From the NCBI GenBank assembly GCA_008508345.1, contig QNGE01000946.1:85917-149916 (forward strand): a stretch of 64,000 nt of DNA, given 5' to 3'. Source of the DNA: Paragonimus westermani. Its lineage: Eukaryota; Platyhelminthes; Trematoda; Plagiorchiida; Troglotrematidae. The number at the start of each line of letters is the position of its first letter. Position 1 is the first letter of the stretch. Made by a program: the position numbers and the translations under genes. Of the stretch, positions 34,601 to 49,600 are shown one piece after another. The notes under the pieces were generated by a model. The model saw only the letters and a list, made by a program, of their open reading frames with translations, did not search any database and was not told the DNA's origin.

Positions 34601-37600
34601 AGTTAACATCAAGATGTGAACAAACAAAAAATTGGATTGCACGAAGTGCAGTAGTGATGCTATCCGAAGATCGCTATTGAAGCCGCATATTGACTCTATA
34701 GGGAATCAACAGTCGCTGGACTCAGTACTAATATACACAGCAGCGCATCCACAGTTAAAACCGGGTCACAATTGTCCTATAGCTATGATGAAAAGATGAA
34801 AGAGAATGAATGGAATACAATTCCTCAGAATCTATATCTAAACGGAAATGGTGCCTACACCCTGCAAAAATATGGCTGAATTGCCAGTGAGAGTAGGGCG
34901 ACATCTAAGCGAAGGCTAACCGGCGGCTTGCACTGTTGTGTTCACTTTCTTCAGCAGATAAGTTTTCTTCTTCTTATAGATTGGAATCGAACAGTCGTTT
35001 TGTGAGCGGCCTACAAACTAGAAAGCGTCCGCTATCGCACCAGAAGAGGCTGACAGAGTTTTCTATGAACCGTTGGTCCTGGGAAAAACAACTTAACGCT
35101 CCCGTTTCATTAGGGTCTTTTCATCTCCGTTTGGTAAATTATCGAGTAACTGCCTTACATTTTACATCGGTGAGGCTAGGTCTCGGTAAACAGTCAGTGG
35201 AGCAATTCGCATAGTTTGATGACCAAGTAACTTGAAACAGTAACGAGTAGTAAAAATACGAATGGAATGTCGTTTGAAGATTAATAATAGTAATAACTAA
35301 CCTATTAGAATTTGAGGACTTACCACCGATCCCGCTGTCCAAGTGATCTGAGGTGACATCACTTACAGTGGAGCCAACAGAAGTGGTGCTATGCTCCGTC
35401 TCAGTATCACTGGCGCTTTCATCTGAATATAGGCACACACACACATCAAACGAAATGAGAATTTGCAAACATCAGAGCCATCAAGCCAAATAAACGTAAT
35501 GTTATCTTAAGCTGCAAGAATCGATTTCAGACATCTTAGTTTTTCGAACATAGTTTGCTAATACCGTTCAGCTGAAAAAAATATGGAAGTACTGTTGACA
35601 CTGAGAATCAACTGTTTGCTTGAAACACAACCCAACATCACCAAGATACCGTCTCAATTAGTGTTTTGATGAACCACGCTGCTATTCTTCGGTTTCAGCT
35701 GTCTAACCTAGAGATGTATACAATCCTGATTGTCTCTCTGATAAACAGCAGCAATGGTTCTCTTAACAAACTTATAGGAACTTTTCAAAAAGACCATAAT
35801 GCCAGTTGGATTTAAGCTATTTCACTTCCTCTGAATCGTGAACGTTAGTCTGAAATGATTTGAAAGGTAAACCTGGTTCAGCAAACAAACTGATGTTTCT
35901 ATCTGTTCTACTCCTGGCAGCTTTTTCTGTGTAGACAAGGGGCTGAGAATAACCGTATTTAATGGGCCAACACAAATTTACTTTCCACATGCCTCAGGGA
36001 AGACAGTACCAAACAACCTGTGATACTAATTTACTGTCATCGTAGACACGAGAATTCCCGTAGTTGTTCGGAGAGTAGTTAGTGGTGCAATTAGACGGAG
36101 CAGCAAGTTCACGACCGGCAGTCAGAAATCCCACAAAATGTGTCCACTGATACGGTGAACATCACGGACCCCCTCAAGACTACGTACCACAGATCACTCT
36201 TGGTCAAGCGGTATTTTAGCCAACCACGCTGATGGATTCGTGGTTCTCCGAATCACTTTACCAGTGTCAGGCGAATGATGCCTCTATAGTCAACACATAG
36301 AAATAGAATTTTGTCCCGTGGAAAGTAGGCAATTCAAGAGAATAAAAACGTGTATTTAATATGGAAGTCTGTAAAAGTTTGAGACTTCAATCAGAACCAA
36401 GCATTTACACGGCTTTGCGCAAACTGTGAAACAATGATTGTTTCGAGCAACCAGACTCGCACGATCACAACAAGATTGTAATCAGTTCAAAAAAGTTCCC
36501 TTAGCCAGTAGGATCGAATCAATTGATAAGGATAAGGGCCAGCTAACGTGATTGCATTTTTGAGCAACAAAAATGGTCTCCATAACCTTGTTTAGCATCA
36601 ACTGGAGTGTTGATCAGCTAAATGCGCACCTTTTATATAGACATAAACCAAAACGGAAGATATTGGGGACATGTGTAATAAAGCCCAAACTGCTAAGAAG
36701 TGAGCAACAAACAACTTCATCAGACAGTTATCCCAGTAAATTACACGTGAACTGTTCTTGGGTTAATGATAATCACCTTACCAGTACACTATTGAGTTTG
36801 AAGGCTGAATGCCTCTCAGTCGAATTGAAAAATAAATGGAAAGATATCACCTACTAAGAGTATTAAAACCTCAGCACACCTGTGTGACGAGGAAAAAGTC
36901 AGTTTGGATTGAAAACGAATAAGCCAGGACATGCGTGAAAAGTGTTACACTTCATTGCATGTCGACGGCAGATTGATGTGTTATGGATAGTGACAACACG
37001 CGAAAGTTGACAACATGGTGGAAGACAATGTGAACGATTGGAAGTTCAGGCAAATGCTCAACGGCGAAATGTTCAAGTTATAACTTACGGTAGCTCAGTA
37101 GGAACAAGTCCGGTTGTCACGATTAATTCTGTCTGTCTGGGCAGCTTAACAGCATGCAATCTGCATGGGTGCTAACAGCTGGCGGTGTGTAAAAAGGAAC
37201 CCCAGCTATTAACTTGAACGATGGAACATTGTATAACTCGCACTCATCGAGGACTAAAACCAGAACAAGGGAAATGTTCCTAGGCAAAAACATTGATAAA
37301 AAAACATTATGCATTATCCTATGGCCTTCATTCTTAATCCGTACACAAACATAACTAACCGGTTGGGTAATCTGAAAATTCATCTTGGGCCGAAAGTGTC
37401 CTAGAAACATCGCCCAGAAGTTGTTCAGTGTTGCGATCGGAACCATCCATAAATACGCTTGAGTCGATTGTGTTTGCATGTAGACGAGCAGCAACCAAAG
37501 CGTAGAGCAATGGGCTACCGATGAACGCGTTCGTGGAATCAGACATAGAAGGGCGGCCTGTGACAGCTTCTGGCCACGTGTCGAACAGGACTGGAGTGAG

Positions 37601-40600
37601 AAGGCTGGCAAACCATTGGGCTTTATCGCCAATCAACTCGGGTGCATACTCACCGGCCACAACGCGTTGGTATGCTTCATTGTGAGCGCACAGCATGGCC
37701 TCAGCGAAATATTCGACAGCCTGGCGATAAATGAGAAACAGAACGAACCGAATGGGGGCTAAAGTGAGTGAAAGATTTAATAAGTTACAGGTCAGAAATT
37801 CGCATGAATGGTAGCAAATTGGCTGACCCAATTAACCAATTAGTTAATTAAAGTTAATTAAATCACTTACTTAAAGGGCATATGCAGACATGTTAAACGA
37901 AATTATTTTTTGTAAATTACCGATTAATCGCCAAACAAAGTGAACCTGAATCATTGAAGGGTCACAGATTTGACATTCGGACGTTAGTGGTGAACATCTC
38001 ACCTCCGACCACGAATAAGGGTGTTAATGACTGCATTGAAATATCATAACTAAACGTTCCAGCACAACCGTCTGTGATAAATACTAGTGTTATCCGATCA
38101 CCTTGAAAGAAGGCAGTAACTTATTTTCGACCGATAATTCCGGGAGCAAGAACTCTCCGTTAAGTGAGAATCGCAAATTTCATCCCACCTATTGAACAGC
38201 GATCAACGGAAATGTCATATGGTAGGAACGAAATTGGGGCCAAACTCATCACTAACAGCAGTGAACCAGAGAGGACAAACCCAGATCAAGGCTTGCGAAT
38301 GCCTTAAACCTCACAAGCAACATACTGAGAGTATCAGATTAATCATGCGTACGTATTGAGCATTTAAATTTGGGGTCTCCTACTTTGTGTTGAGTGCAAC
38401 TTAAAAACTGGAAGCATCAAGTGACTTCTCAACCCACGATTACGGATTGACAACCATGGTGATAGTATTGGACAAAATATGTGAAGAATATATGTAATAA
38501 CAAACTGAGATAAGCAATATTCGTGTCGATAACAGACAAGTTGACCATAAGCGCCATGTGATCAGGCGACGAAGCTAATTGGGAATAAAATCGCTTTGAT
38601 GCTGGCAAGCGCCGTCCGTCCCATTATTCGACAGTGCAAGGCGACTCCGGTTAACTGGCGTTAAATCTAGGACAGATAAGTAAGCGGGTGACTGCAGCCA
38701 TGCTATCCCCTTGTGGACTTTGTGGACACCCAAGTGAACAGACCCGGGAAAGCATGGAAAGGCAATGTGACTTTAGAAATGCACCAATTAAATGGAAGAT
38801 GGCTAGGAAAATCCATCCGTGTTTGAATCTGGGAGAAAAACAGACGCTCATTCTAATAAATACCTGACTTCTCGCCAACATGCTTGTGAACAGACAGGGA
38901 CGCGGACGAGATTTCATAAAACATTCGAATTGAAAAGCCACAACAGGTCGAGGATAGAGACGCAGGGTGCGTGTATGTGCTGCCAAACCTCCGAGAATGT
39001 TCTTAGCGCTGAGAAACAGAATCTGAGGTGAAAGAAACGAAGAAAATGACAACAGCACAAAGTAGGTTAAGAAACACGGAGGTTTTACGCACTGATCCTA
39101 AGCCTGTCAACAGCGAACTCGTAGCATGCACGAGATTAGGGTTGACATTTCGCAACTGCAAAACCTTTGATGGATTTACCAACACAGATGAAGAGGCGGT
39201 CAACACCCGGTAAACAGTGCATACGTGTATATAACTGCAAATTACGAGCGATTTTGAGCATATAAGCAGTAACTTAACTGAATTGCCCTAATTTTCTGTG
39301 TCACAAATCAGAACCAAATTAGTGAACCTATTAACGCGGTCTAGATTTGATATCTCTGTCTTGAAAAGTTGCACCATCAAATTAGCAGGATCGCTTACAG
39401 TACTTTTTAATCGCTCCATGTCAACTGGCTGTTTACCGAAAGCGTGGAAACAGTTCATAATCACATCTATCTTCAAAAGTGGATAAAAGATGACCAATCA
39501 AACCATCGATCAATAGCTTTGCTTTCAGTAGTCTCTAAAGTAAATGAAGGGCTAAGTAGATGACTCATTCCGGACCAATTTTGAAGAACCCAAACTCGTT
39601 GCCAAGGTGCAATATGGCTGACTTTCATAGGAGAGATTCGTGTCACGAATCTGATGATTGCTCGTGACGTTTGGACGAAGACTGCCGACGCGGAACTGGC
39701 CACAGATATGTATTATCTTGACCTTTCCAATATCATTACCAGGGTTGATCATTCCATCTTGTTGTGGAAACTCGAAAGTTACGGCTTTGATGAGGGCCTA
39801 CTCACCTGACTAGAGGAATGTCTAGCTGAACGTAGGTTCAATGTCGCGGTGAATGGACAGCTGTTAAGGTGGTACCTTACCAACAGCAGTGTTCCGAAAA
39901 GATCAATCTTAGGGATACCGTTATTCATTCTTACCCTTCTTGAACTACTCAGTACAGCCAAATTACCGATGTTGCTCTACGCCGATGACAAAGTTGTGAC
40001 GAGTTCTAGAATGACTGGAAGATACGATAACCTTACAGAACAATTTCAAATGTCCAAACCAGTGGTGCACAGAAAATAACCTGTCGCTTAATGTCGACAA
40101 ATGCACGTTCACTGTCTAAATTGTAATGACTAACACTTTGGCGAAACAAACTTGCTCGTGGCAGTATGCGAACGAGACCCATAGACCATAGTGGCGAACG
40201 GTTGGAGCCTGTCAACAAATTGTGCAACTACGGCTAAAAAGACATAAATAACTCTCGACCTCTTAGGAGGAATTTGTGGAACCTTCCAATCCACAGTCCG
40301 CCAACATCCGGAAACGAGCATATTGACCTACCATCCTTGCCTTGAAGAGGATTTAGCACTTATTGGAAGTATTTAAAGATGAACCACTAGAAGAATCACG
40401 GGGCAGAATTAGGTCAATTCTCAATGAAACACATACACCTCAGGGAAGACCTAAATCTTACATACAAAATACTCCACATCCCGGGTTATCCACGGGCATA
40501 TCTCCCCCCACTAAATAAAGATGAATGTTCAAGGGGTCACTTGCTGAGATTGAGTAATGGAGTAGACAAGTTACTTAGTAGACAAAACTGCTTCACAGTT

Positions 40601-43600
40601 AAGATCTGGTCACAATGGAACGCACTGTTCAACTTTATGGTCACAGTGGAACGGGTTGAGAGTTCTGAAATACTACTCGGTCGACAAATAGGTGGAAGAC
40701 AAACGGCACTACAAGTTTCCAAACCGTCATTCTAACCTGCTCACTCATTGACTGTGTGTACCTTACGGAATGTTACTACTGTAGTGTGTTTAATTGTTCA
40801 CTGCTCAGATGACTGCAATCAGTAGCTTCATTGAAGTTGCTTTCTATTTGGTTTCATTCATCCTTTTTTTTACATTTATAAACCGCTCAAAATAACTTTT
40901 GGTCAACCAACACAAAGATAGGAACGCAAAAGCAAAGGCTTTTCCCCCTCCTAACAACCTATGAACTTAGAACAGTTTTTAAAAATAAAATTAAGCATGT
41001 TCTCTTCTCAGGAAGGGGGTTAAGTATTCCTTCAAGATAAATAAAACCTAGACGAATTAAAAGCAAAACGTCACATAAGCGGCATTCTGAACCGACGATA
41101 GGACTTGCGCAAAACATTGGAAACCACACACCACAAGGAGCCAGTTGAGAAAAAAAACTTTGGTGTAAGTTTCATGATTCCATTACCAATACGGGGAACG
41201 GCTCTGCACTGTTTAACACACAATACTAAAACAAGCGAACTCTCAGTTGGAACAATCAACACAATTTAAAGTACACTGAAATGGAATGCGCGGGGATAAA
41301 AAATTTTGAACACGAAAATTCACTATGACCGTTGATATACAGAAGAAACATTTGGACACAATCGACACCATTGAAATCCAATCAATAGGCCAGTTATCGA
41401 GCGTTATTTGTGAAAAGACGGTGGAATTGCCTAAATCTGGATTACGAACACACAGAGTGGATGATCGCGATTCTATGAAACTGAGGTCAGAAAGTTGGTA
41501 AAGCGATTTGCGGATTGGCAGAACATCTGACAAAACAAACACACTAAACATCGTTGGTCCACACACGAACAAATGTCAAAAATAAAATTAGAACAGAAAA
41601 CAAACAGGATTGAATGTAACAGTCATACGGAGTCCGAAAAACCTAAATGATTGATATCATGAGCAAAATTGTGCACATTAGATTGCATTCGTAAAAGTAG
41701 TGAAGTGCCTCGAAATAAAAATAAATAGAATATATAGGCAGAAGTTACATTCTCAGATCAAACAAAGAAACTGAACAGATTACTGATGAGTAGGGGGGGA
41801 TTTGGTTCATTTCCAAGTTGACCATCACTCACATTTGATCGCAGCCTTCGCATTCAGATAGACTTTTCAGCCAGCCTCTTTCGAATGTGAGGTCAATGGC
41901 GCAGTGGTCCACACGGCCGCCTCATGAAAAGCGTGGCGGGAGTTCAAATCCCGGCCGTGACACGGATATGTACTACTGACGAGCTCTGAGAGCGAAACTC
42001 GAGTCTAGTGTTCTTTTCGAAAGAGGCTGGCTGGAAAGTCTATTTGAATGCGAAGGCTGCGATCAAATGTGAGCGATGTTCAACGGGAAAAAAACTTAAT
42101 AGAGCTCTAAAAAATTTCTCATTGTTGGCAGTGGTCGGAAAATGCTAGGAGCAGGTGTGATGTGATCGTCAGAACATACAAGATCCACGTTTTCCCTTCA
42201 TGAAGGCTTTCGTCCATAGGGATAAGTTATTCATAAAGACCAGTGAAATCAGGAACGGCGAAACTCTACAGAAAACACGTGGTACTGCAAGGTTACTCTC
42301 CCAACCATTTCTGTGATAGCTTTTTTCAATGTAAGCCGCTAAAACAATCCTAACTATAGATATATTTTAATGTCTACTAATGTGTTTCAAAGCCTGTTGA
42401 AGCTACCGTCAACTTCGTAAACCCTAATGATTGAGAAAAATGGTGACAATGTGAAGTTTTTAAGCTTGCGGCGTGCTTACGTAGCTCAGATAGTACAGCG
42501 GTTGTCGCACTTTAGCATACTGTTTACACCACTCGTTCGAATCCAGCCGAAGCCCGCATTTTTACAACCGGGTCTAATCCAACTTATGGGATCTGTCATA
42601 CAACTGTAACACAGGTTAAGTTACCGGAGGAAGATTGACTGAGCAGAATGTCATGTGGTGTTTACGTACTTAGATTTTCCTCCGGATTCCCTTCTGTTTG
42701 GGCCTGTAGGCGTAGACCGTACAGCGCGACTGACAGTACAAGATAGAATGGCGGATGCAAGGAACTGCTTAAACAACGATCACAAGTGTTCTGTTCCGCA
42801 TGCTTTCGCGGGTCATACTTTTATGAGCCGTTTGCTTTATAGATTATTACACTAGTACTGGGTAGCTCAGCAATGATGGTCCGGATAAGGTGGAATAAGT
42901 TTGGGATAAACACCAACTGCCTAGATACAAATGGAATCAGTCTGGTTTCTCAGTAGTTGGGGGCATATGGTACGCCAGCCCTTTTGAAAACAGAGTAACC
43001 ATCAATTCCTTGTGATGGGGGAACCTAGTCGATATTTTCCATACTTGGGAAAAGAACAGGTAAAAATCCGATGAGCACATTTCCAGCATTCTTAAGTGGA
43101 TTGTTCATGCCAGTGCCTCATAGAACCCAAGGGGTTGGCGTTGTTCTCTGAGCACTACTTCAGCAGGAGGATCTGTTGACATGGGTCGCAGAGCACGACA
43201 TGGCTGGAATGGCTGGCGCAGAAGATCAGTTAAAATGTGACTGAGAATGTTCTCTTAGGGATTTCAGGTGGCGTTGCGGATGATAAACCTGAACAGCCCG
43301 TTTTACAGGTCAATTTACTAGTAAGGAGTCGGGGATTTGTTCGGTCTGATTTGACAACCACTCCAAGTTGATAAGGCCTGTTACTGCCTTTTACCTCAAT
43401 CAGAATGTGAAAACTGCCACTGAACAAGAGCGACGTTCCTGCTGAATCATTTCACAAACGTCGACTCGCACTATAAAACTTCCGACAATTTTCCGATGCG
43501 GTGGATAACTTTATTACGGCTGCGCGTTACAACTAGCAGACTCTGTAATCCTTTAGAGAGCTATCCGCAAGGAAGAAGTACATTTCATGTTCCTCGCGGC

Positions 43601-46600
43601 CAGGTAGTGCGCGGTCCCTCAACCATGGGGTGTCATCGAAATGTACCCCCACTGTCATACAGGCCAGTGAGTGATCAGAGTCGATGCACATCGACCAATA
43701 CAAGAGGCAACCCTACACACAACGCCGTTACTGGTAACTTATTGTTGAATGGTTGGTTTGAACTCATGCTTGTGGCTAATATGGAAGATGACAGGTGAAG
43801 AGATGGGGGTGACGAGATGCCTTTTGTCCAAAAATTCGTACTGACGAGTAACATACAACAGTCTGTGCACACATCCAGAGACCCACACCACCCGAAAGCT
43901 ATCGAGAACGAAATCGTCCTTAAACAAGCCTCATCTGATGATAAGCGATCGAATTTAACATTCAACTAAGCAACAAGAACCATAATATTGGTCCTATGCG
44001 TTTGATGAGGAAGGCTACGAAGACGTTCTTAGGAGTGATCATTCATTATTTTCGGGATTTAACCTGTTTTAGCGAATACAGCACATTTGTCATGTGAAAT
44101 CTTGCCCATGTAACATCGGCCAGTGAACCTCACTATGCGAAATCAATTAGTAACTTGAACAGAACACAAAAATGAAGATTCCACTGGTCACTCAAAACAA
44201 AACTGACACTTGACTAACCAGACAAAGATAAAAAAACATTTTGTGTTAGAAACAGACAGAGATGTTAACTGAATGTGTCTCTCTGAGATACAATCTGAAA
44301 GGTTGAACTATAAGTAAGGAAATCAGAAGGGCAGCGAGTCATGAGAACGATGGTTTTTTGATAACCAAAGATAATTCCACTTCCATCCGGTACATGGATT
44401 GTAAATGTTGGTCACAAAGATTACAAAAAGAATGTCAAAACGCAAATACATAGAAGCCGGGAGCTAAAAACAAAGTGTAAAGCTGTGCCCTTCTGTTCGC
44501 CGTACGTGAAGAGAATGGTCAGGTGACACAACTGCCAAATAGAATCCAAATGGGATAAGCAGAATCTGCCTTTTACATCATGAGACACTCGCTTCAAAGT
44601 GACGTATCAGATCACAGAAAGCATATATCTGTCAGATTACCCGGTGATAGACAGGCGGAGTAGTCAGGGTGAACGGAGTTCGAACTTACAACAGTGTTAT
44701 TAGTTGTCCTCATTTCTACAGAGCTAAAACAAGCTGAAAGTGACCGAACAACAGCGGCAACGGGCATGTGGCTAGGCTTAAATTGACCCAGCGACAATGA
44801 CATATACAATCAATCGTGTGATCGTGAGTTGGAGCACATGCAGTGCTGTTCGAAAGCTAAAAATTGGTTGTAACTTATTCAGTGCTCACAAACGCCATTT
44901 GATAAAACTCAGTCGTCGGGCAGACTGCTCAGTCAGGAAATGAATAGAAAAACCGCAAGTTTTGGAAAAAGAACGAAAAACGAGGACGTACCAAGGCGAC
45001 GCGAGTGGCAACAGAGGTTGAGGCTTCATCGGAGATGTAATTCAATGGGTTGTAATCGATCATATTCGAAGCACTGGAAGATTTTCTCAGTCGATTCACC
45101 TCAGACAAGGCAAGGTCCAACGAACGGTTGTCCTTAGACGGAGGCAGCGTGCTCAGCGCCTGGATAATAGAATCAGTGAATTCAGTTGAAAATTTAACCA
45201 GCAACAGCGGTTCGTACCATTCGGAAAGCAGCTGGACTTACGACTAACCCCAGCCAGTGTATGACTTACGGGAATTCAATAATTTTGGACGGACGAACTA
45301 GCACAGAGATAAGTAAAACCTGGTCACAATGTTTATAGTCACTAACTGAACGCTCAACTCTGACAGGTGAAAGCCTAACCAATCGTTCGCGTAATGAAGA
45401 GACAATGTCCGGAAGCTGACCTTAGTTTTTATTCATACGGGAAAAAGTGACAGTAGAAAGCCATGAGCATTCCTGACCTTAGAATTTAATCGGGAATAGT
45501 TGTCCTGATAAGTTGGTAACCAGTGAGCAATTAGGCGTGGTAAATATTCCAGTATATTGGATAAGTCAATTGACGTTAATTGGTCCGAATAGCCAATATA
45601 AGAACAAATGTTCGGATTGGGACCAAACCAAATGGACGATCATTAGAAAATACCCCTTCACTTGGTTCACCAGAAGAGTGCGATACAAGTGTCACGTAAA
45701 TGAGCTGACAGCTTTCAGTTACCAGCGGCAAAATGCAACTGCAATGACTGTTTCAGGCGTAAAGGATTGTGTTTGATGATACGGAGAAATCAGTTAGAAC
45801 CACAGAACACTATCAAAACGGATAACGACTGCGCTAGTCCATTGGTAACGCACTATTTTTGCCAGAATCGGTCGGTATCACAAACGAGACGCTGATCGAC
45901 TCAGAAACCACGTCAATACTACTGTGCCAAATTAAAGCGAAGTAGGTTAATAGAAAAAAAACACTGGAGTGAATGAAGACAGCGGACAGAGGGATCGGTT
46001 CAAACGGTTCAAAAGTAAGAGACCAAATATGTTCACTGCCTATAGTCAGTGAACAGTATTCGGTGGTTTAACAGAGTAGCATGATGCAATTACTTTTGCT
46101 AATCTCAATCACCAATGAGAAACACTGACTCGAGACTTTGTGATAAGTTTAAATTGCATATCACTAATGTTTGAACTCAGTCCTCGCGTCCAGGTGGAAT
46201 CTTCAACAAGCCTCAATAGAAGTACCACAATTGAAGTTTGCCGTCTGTACTGCCGTGATCACGATATGAACTCCGTTTCACTTTCTTACGAGGCAACCGT
46301 GTTGACATCTGCGTCACTGATCATGCATAAGGCACAAGCGATGTACCGCGTCCAAAAACTCAGACACATTCTTGTGTCAGTAGTGTACATCGATTAGAAT
46401 CAACAGATCATTCACTGCGTCTTATCTTGCGGGGATCGGGCAATTTCAGCAGTATCTGCAGACGACCGTAGCTGAGCATTTAGATTTGATGACTCGACCG
46501 TGTCTAATGTGAGATAAATGATGCAACAGCGAACACGGCCGTTCCACCATGACAAGGACCGGAATCCGATCGTGACAAGGATATGTACTATTATTGGCCG

Positions 46601-49600
46601 GCTCCACCGACAGTGAAATTCGTGTCTAAAATCTCTTTTCGAAAAGAGCTATTTGAGAGGCACATCTGAATGCGAGGGCTGTGGTCAGATATGGATGACG
46701 GTCAATTTGTATTAACTCAATCCCCGACCATTTTGGCAAACCCAATCGAAAAGATCGAACGATTTATCCGATCAAAACACGAACACCGGATGTTTAATAA
46801 AGCTTAAATGCTCTCTATCCGAATGGCAGAATAAGATCATCGGGCATAATAAAGGATAGAGGAACCAACAGTGAAATATTCCACTGCACTGTGAGTGCAC
46901 ATGCGGCAGGCGAGTGTACAAATAGCTAGAAATTTTAAAGAGAATAACATAACTCAATGAGCGCAAGGAGAGTTCGGCACGAATTTACTGCCAGGATAGG
47001 AAGTGATTGGAAAACAGCTTAAGCCATTCGCAAAAACCAAGAGGCATGAAGAGTCGTACTGATTCTAAAAAGTTGACCCGATGGCCAGTACTTTGATGTT
47101 ACACAGCAGATAAATCTGGTCGTTGACTGTGTCGGCTGAGTCAATCGGCATTGAAGAGACATACAGTGTCAATGGTCACGACCACTTCCTAATATCTGTT
47201 AAACCACTTTATGGATCTTAAAACAGCTGAGTGTCTTCGGTTGATGTCACTTCTGCAGGCGACTATGGATGATATGACTACGATGTCACTTATGCGATGG
47301 TGTGCCGATGAGATTCGCAATAATGGTACCAGTAAGTGAATCTTAGCAACCGGACAACGCACCGTGTTTTTTTAAATATACGTCTATTCGTATGAACAGC
47401 ACATCACGCCAAAAAAACAACAGGGTGAAAACGAACACACAAGCATCGATTAACCATGGACTGGTAGCATGTTTTTCGGGTGTAATTTTAACATCGTAGG
47501 GCTGCTTTTGAAAAGGTACTTCTAAGCGATCGGCAGGTGTGACGATTAAATTGACCGGCTACGACATCTGCTTTAGATGAAAGCAATACAGTGTTCTTTT
47601 CTCCCAAATTCGAGCATTTTGGTAAATACGTTCGAAATGATTAATTACGTCGGACAGCCATTTCCTCCCAGTCAGTTTTGAGCTCACTGCGTCACGTGAG
47701 CAGACCTTTCTTGTCATACTTGGAACCAGGTTGTGTTTTAGTGTAATAAGTGCAACACTGATGTACTGACATGTCCATATTGTCTTACGAAATACTGATC
47801 TACTCAGTGTTCCAACATGACGTCTGGTTAAGTGGGCATTCAGGAAGTAGGACATTTTGCTTGCATTGCCAAAAATAATTGTTCGCCGTACCGTTACTTT
47901 TTGTTTAGTTGGAATAAACCGATATTAAAAATGTTTCTTTATTGAATTAAAGACCACGTGGGATAAGTAATTTGTCAAAGAAACCAAGTCAAATACATGC
48001 CTTAAACGAAGAGTTGGTCGTTCAGCTGACAGTTAACAGGAGGCTCCATTTTCAAAATGTTGAAAATCTATTAACCCCAGGTGCTCGAGGGTGAATCAAT
48101 GGATATCACGATTCACCAGTTACAACGAAAATCATTCACTGAGTGTAGAGGATCCTTTGGTAGTGAGTAACGTATCTCAAATTGTAACAGGGATCACGTG
48201 AGTGAGGTGAAACGTCCTGAAGTGGTTAGCTCACGTGGACAGATCGATACCAGGGAGGTGTTCGTTTAACAACTCCGTGACCTCAGATGGTTATGAAACC
48301 AGTGTTAGGCTTTCGAGTTTGTCCTTCAAAGTCGTTCGATTTGAAGAACGTTTGAAGAGAGGGATTGACTTCAAGTGCTACTTTTGTTGTCAGGGTGTTT
48401 GAAATAATTGAAATGCAGGGTTGTAATGAAGACTTTAACTACAACACTACAGAGAAAGCCACCCGAGGTGGTTGAAACGTTGAGTAGTACAACTGGCTCG
48501 TAACGTTGTTCTTCTCAGCCCATTTATTAAAAGCATTAAACACGACGCTCAAATTGTCTGATCTAATTTGCACTCAATTTAGTGCGGATATTTGGCAATA
48601 CTGTACTCTTCAATTCCGTCACTCTGAAGTTCTTACCGAAAATAATGCACAACCATTGAGCGCCATGAGGTATGTGAGAGTTACCGCAATTTCAATTAAA
48701 ACGTAAAACATGGCAAGCATTTCGCAACCGGTGCACAGAAGAGGGTTTCGAATGTACATGTTTGTCCGTACAAAAAGGTTGAACCATAGCGAAAAGGGTG
48801 TATCCAACTTAAAATAGAAATGTGAGGTGTTCGAGAAAAACGGCGCCATGAAAATACGCAGACAGACAACAAGGTCGTGGAAGCAGATAACCATATTCCA
48901 CATATGATCAGTAGAAACTCATTTCCATATTAAACACTCACACATACGACGGCATCGAAAAATATGGAAGGAAATCGATAGCAAAAAGAGATGATCCGTG
49001 ACATTACAGTTCTGTGAATATGTAACGGAAACAATAGCAACCAGGGGTGTACAGATGAGTTAATCTCTGTCAAAAGCTAACTGAACAACATTACAAGATG
49101 AGTTGGCAAAAGATTCACCTCCGTGAAGGCATAGACTGATTGTTGACTCAATTAACTCCAGAAATAGAACGACAATGGAAGCTTTGATTCGATTGTGCGC
49201 TACTTGATGAACGAAAACCTGTAAAAAAAATTTGACTGCTACAGATGATAACTGAGCAATAATAACACGCCATGGCCGTCACATTAACAATGCATGTACA
49301 AATCGAAACACTAGAAGATAGTTGAGAATACTAGCAATGGAACAAAACGAGTGTGTACGACAATACTGAGCAAGCATCACCTGGATACACATACTAGAGA
49401 CAGAAGCCAAATCAGATACACAGCACGTGATCCTGTCATCGCGGATGTTACAATTTCGCTCAGGCGTGTAGACATCAATCGATGACGCAATTCCAGATCG
49501 CTCACTTGACAGTTCGACCAACTGCAGAGTAGCGATGAAGTAATAAAGTTATTCAGATGCAACATTCACACTGGTGATAACGACTGAACTGTATGATCAC

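Noticed and set aside
37123..37632. Second minus-strand frame over the dDENN exon
   Set aside because: It overlaps the true MADD frame in another phase and has no conserved motif; it is a shadow.
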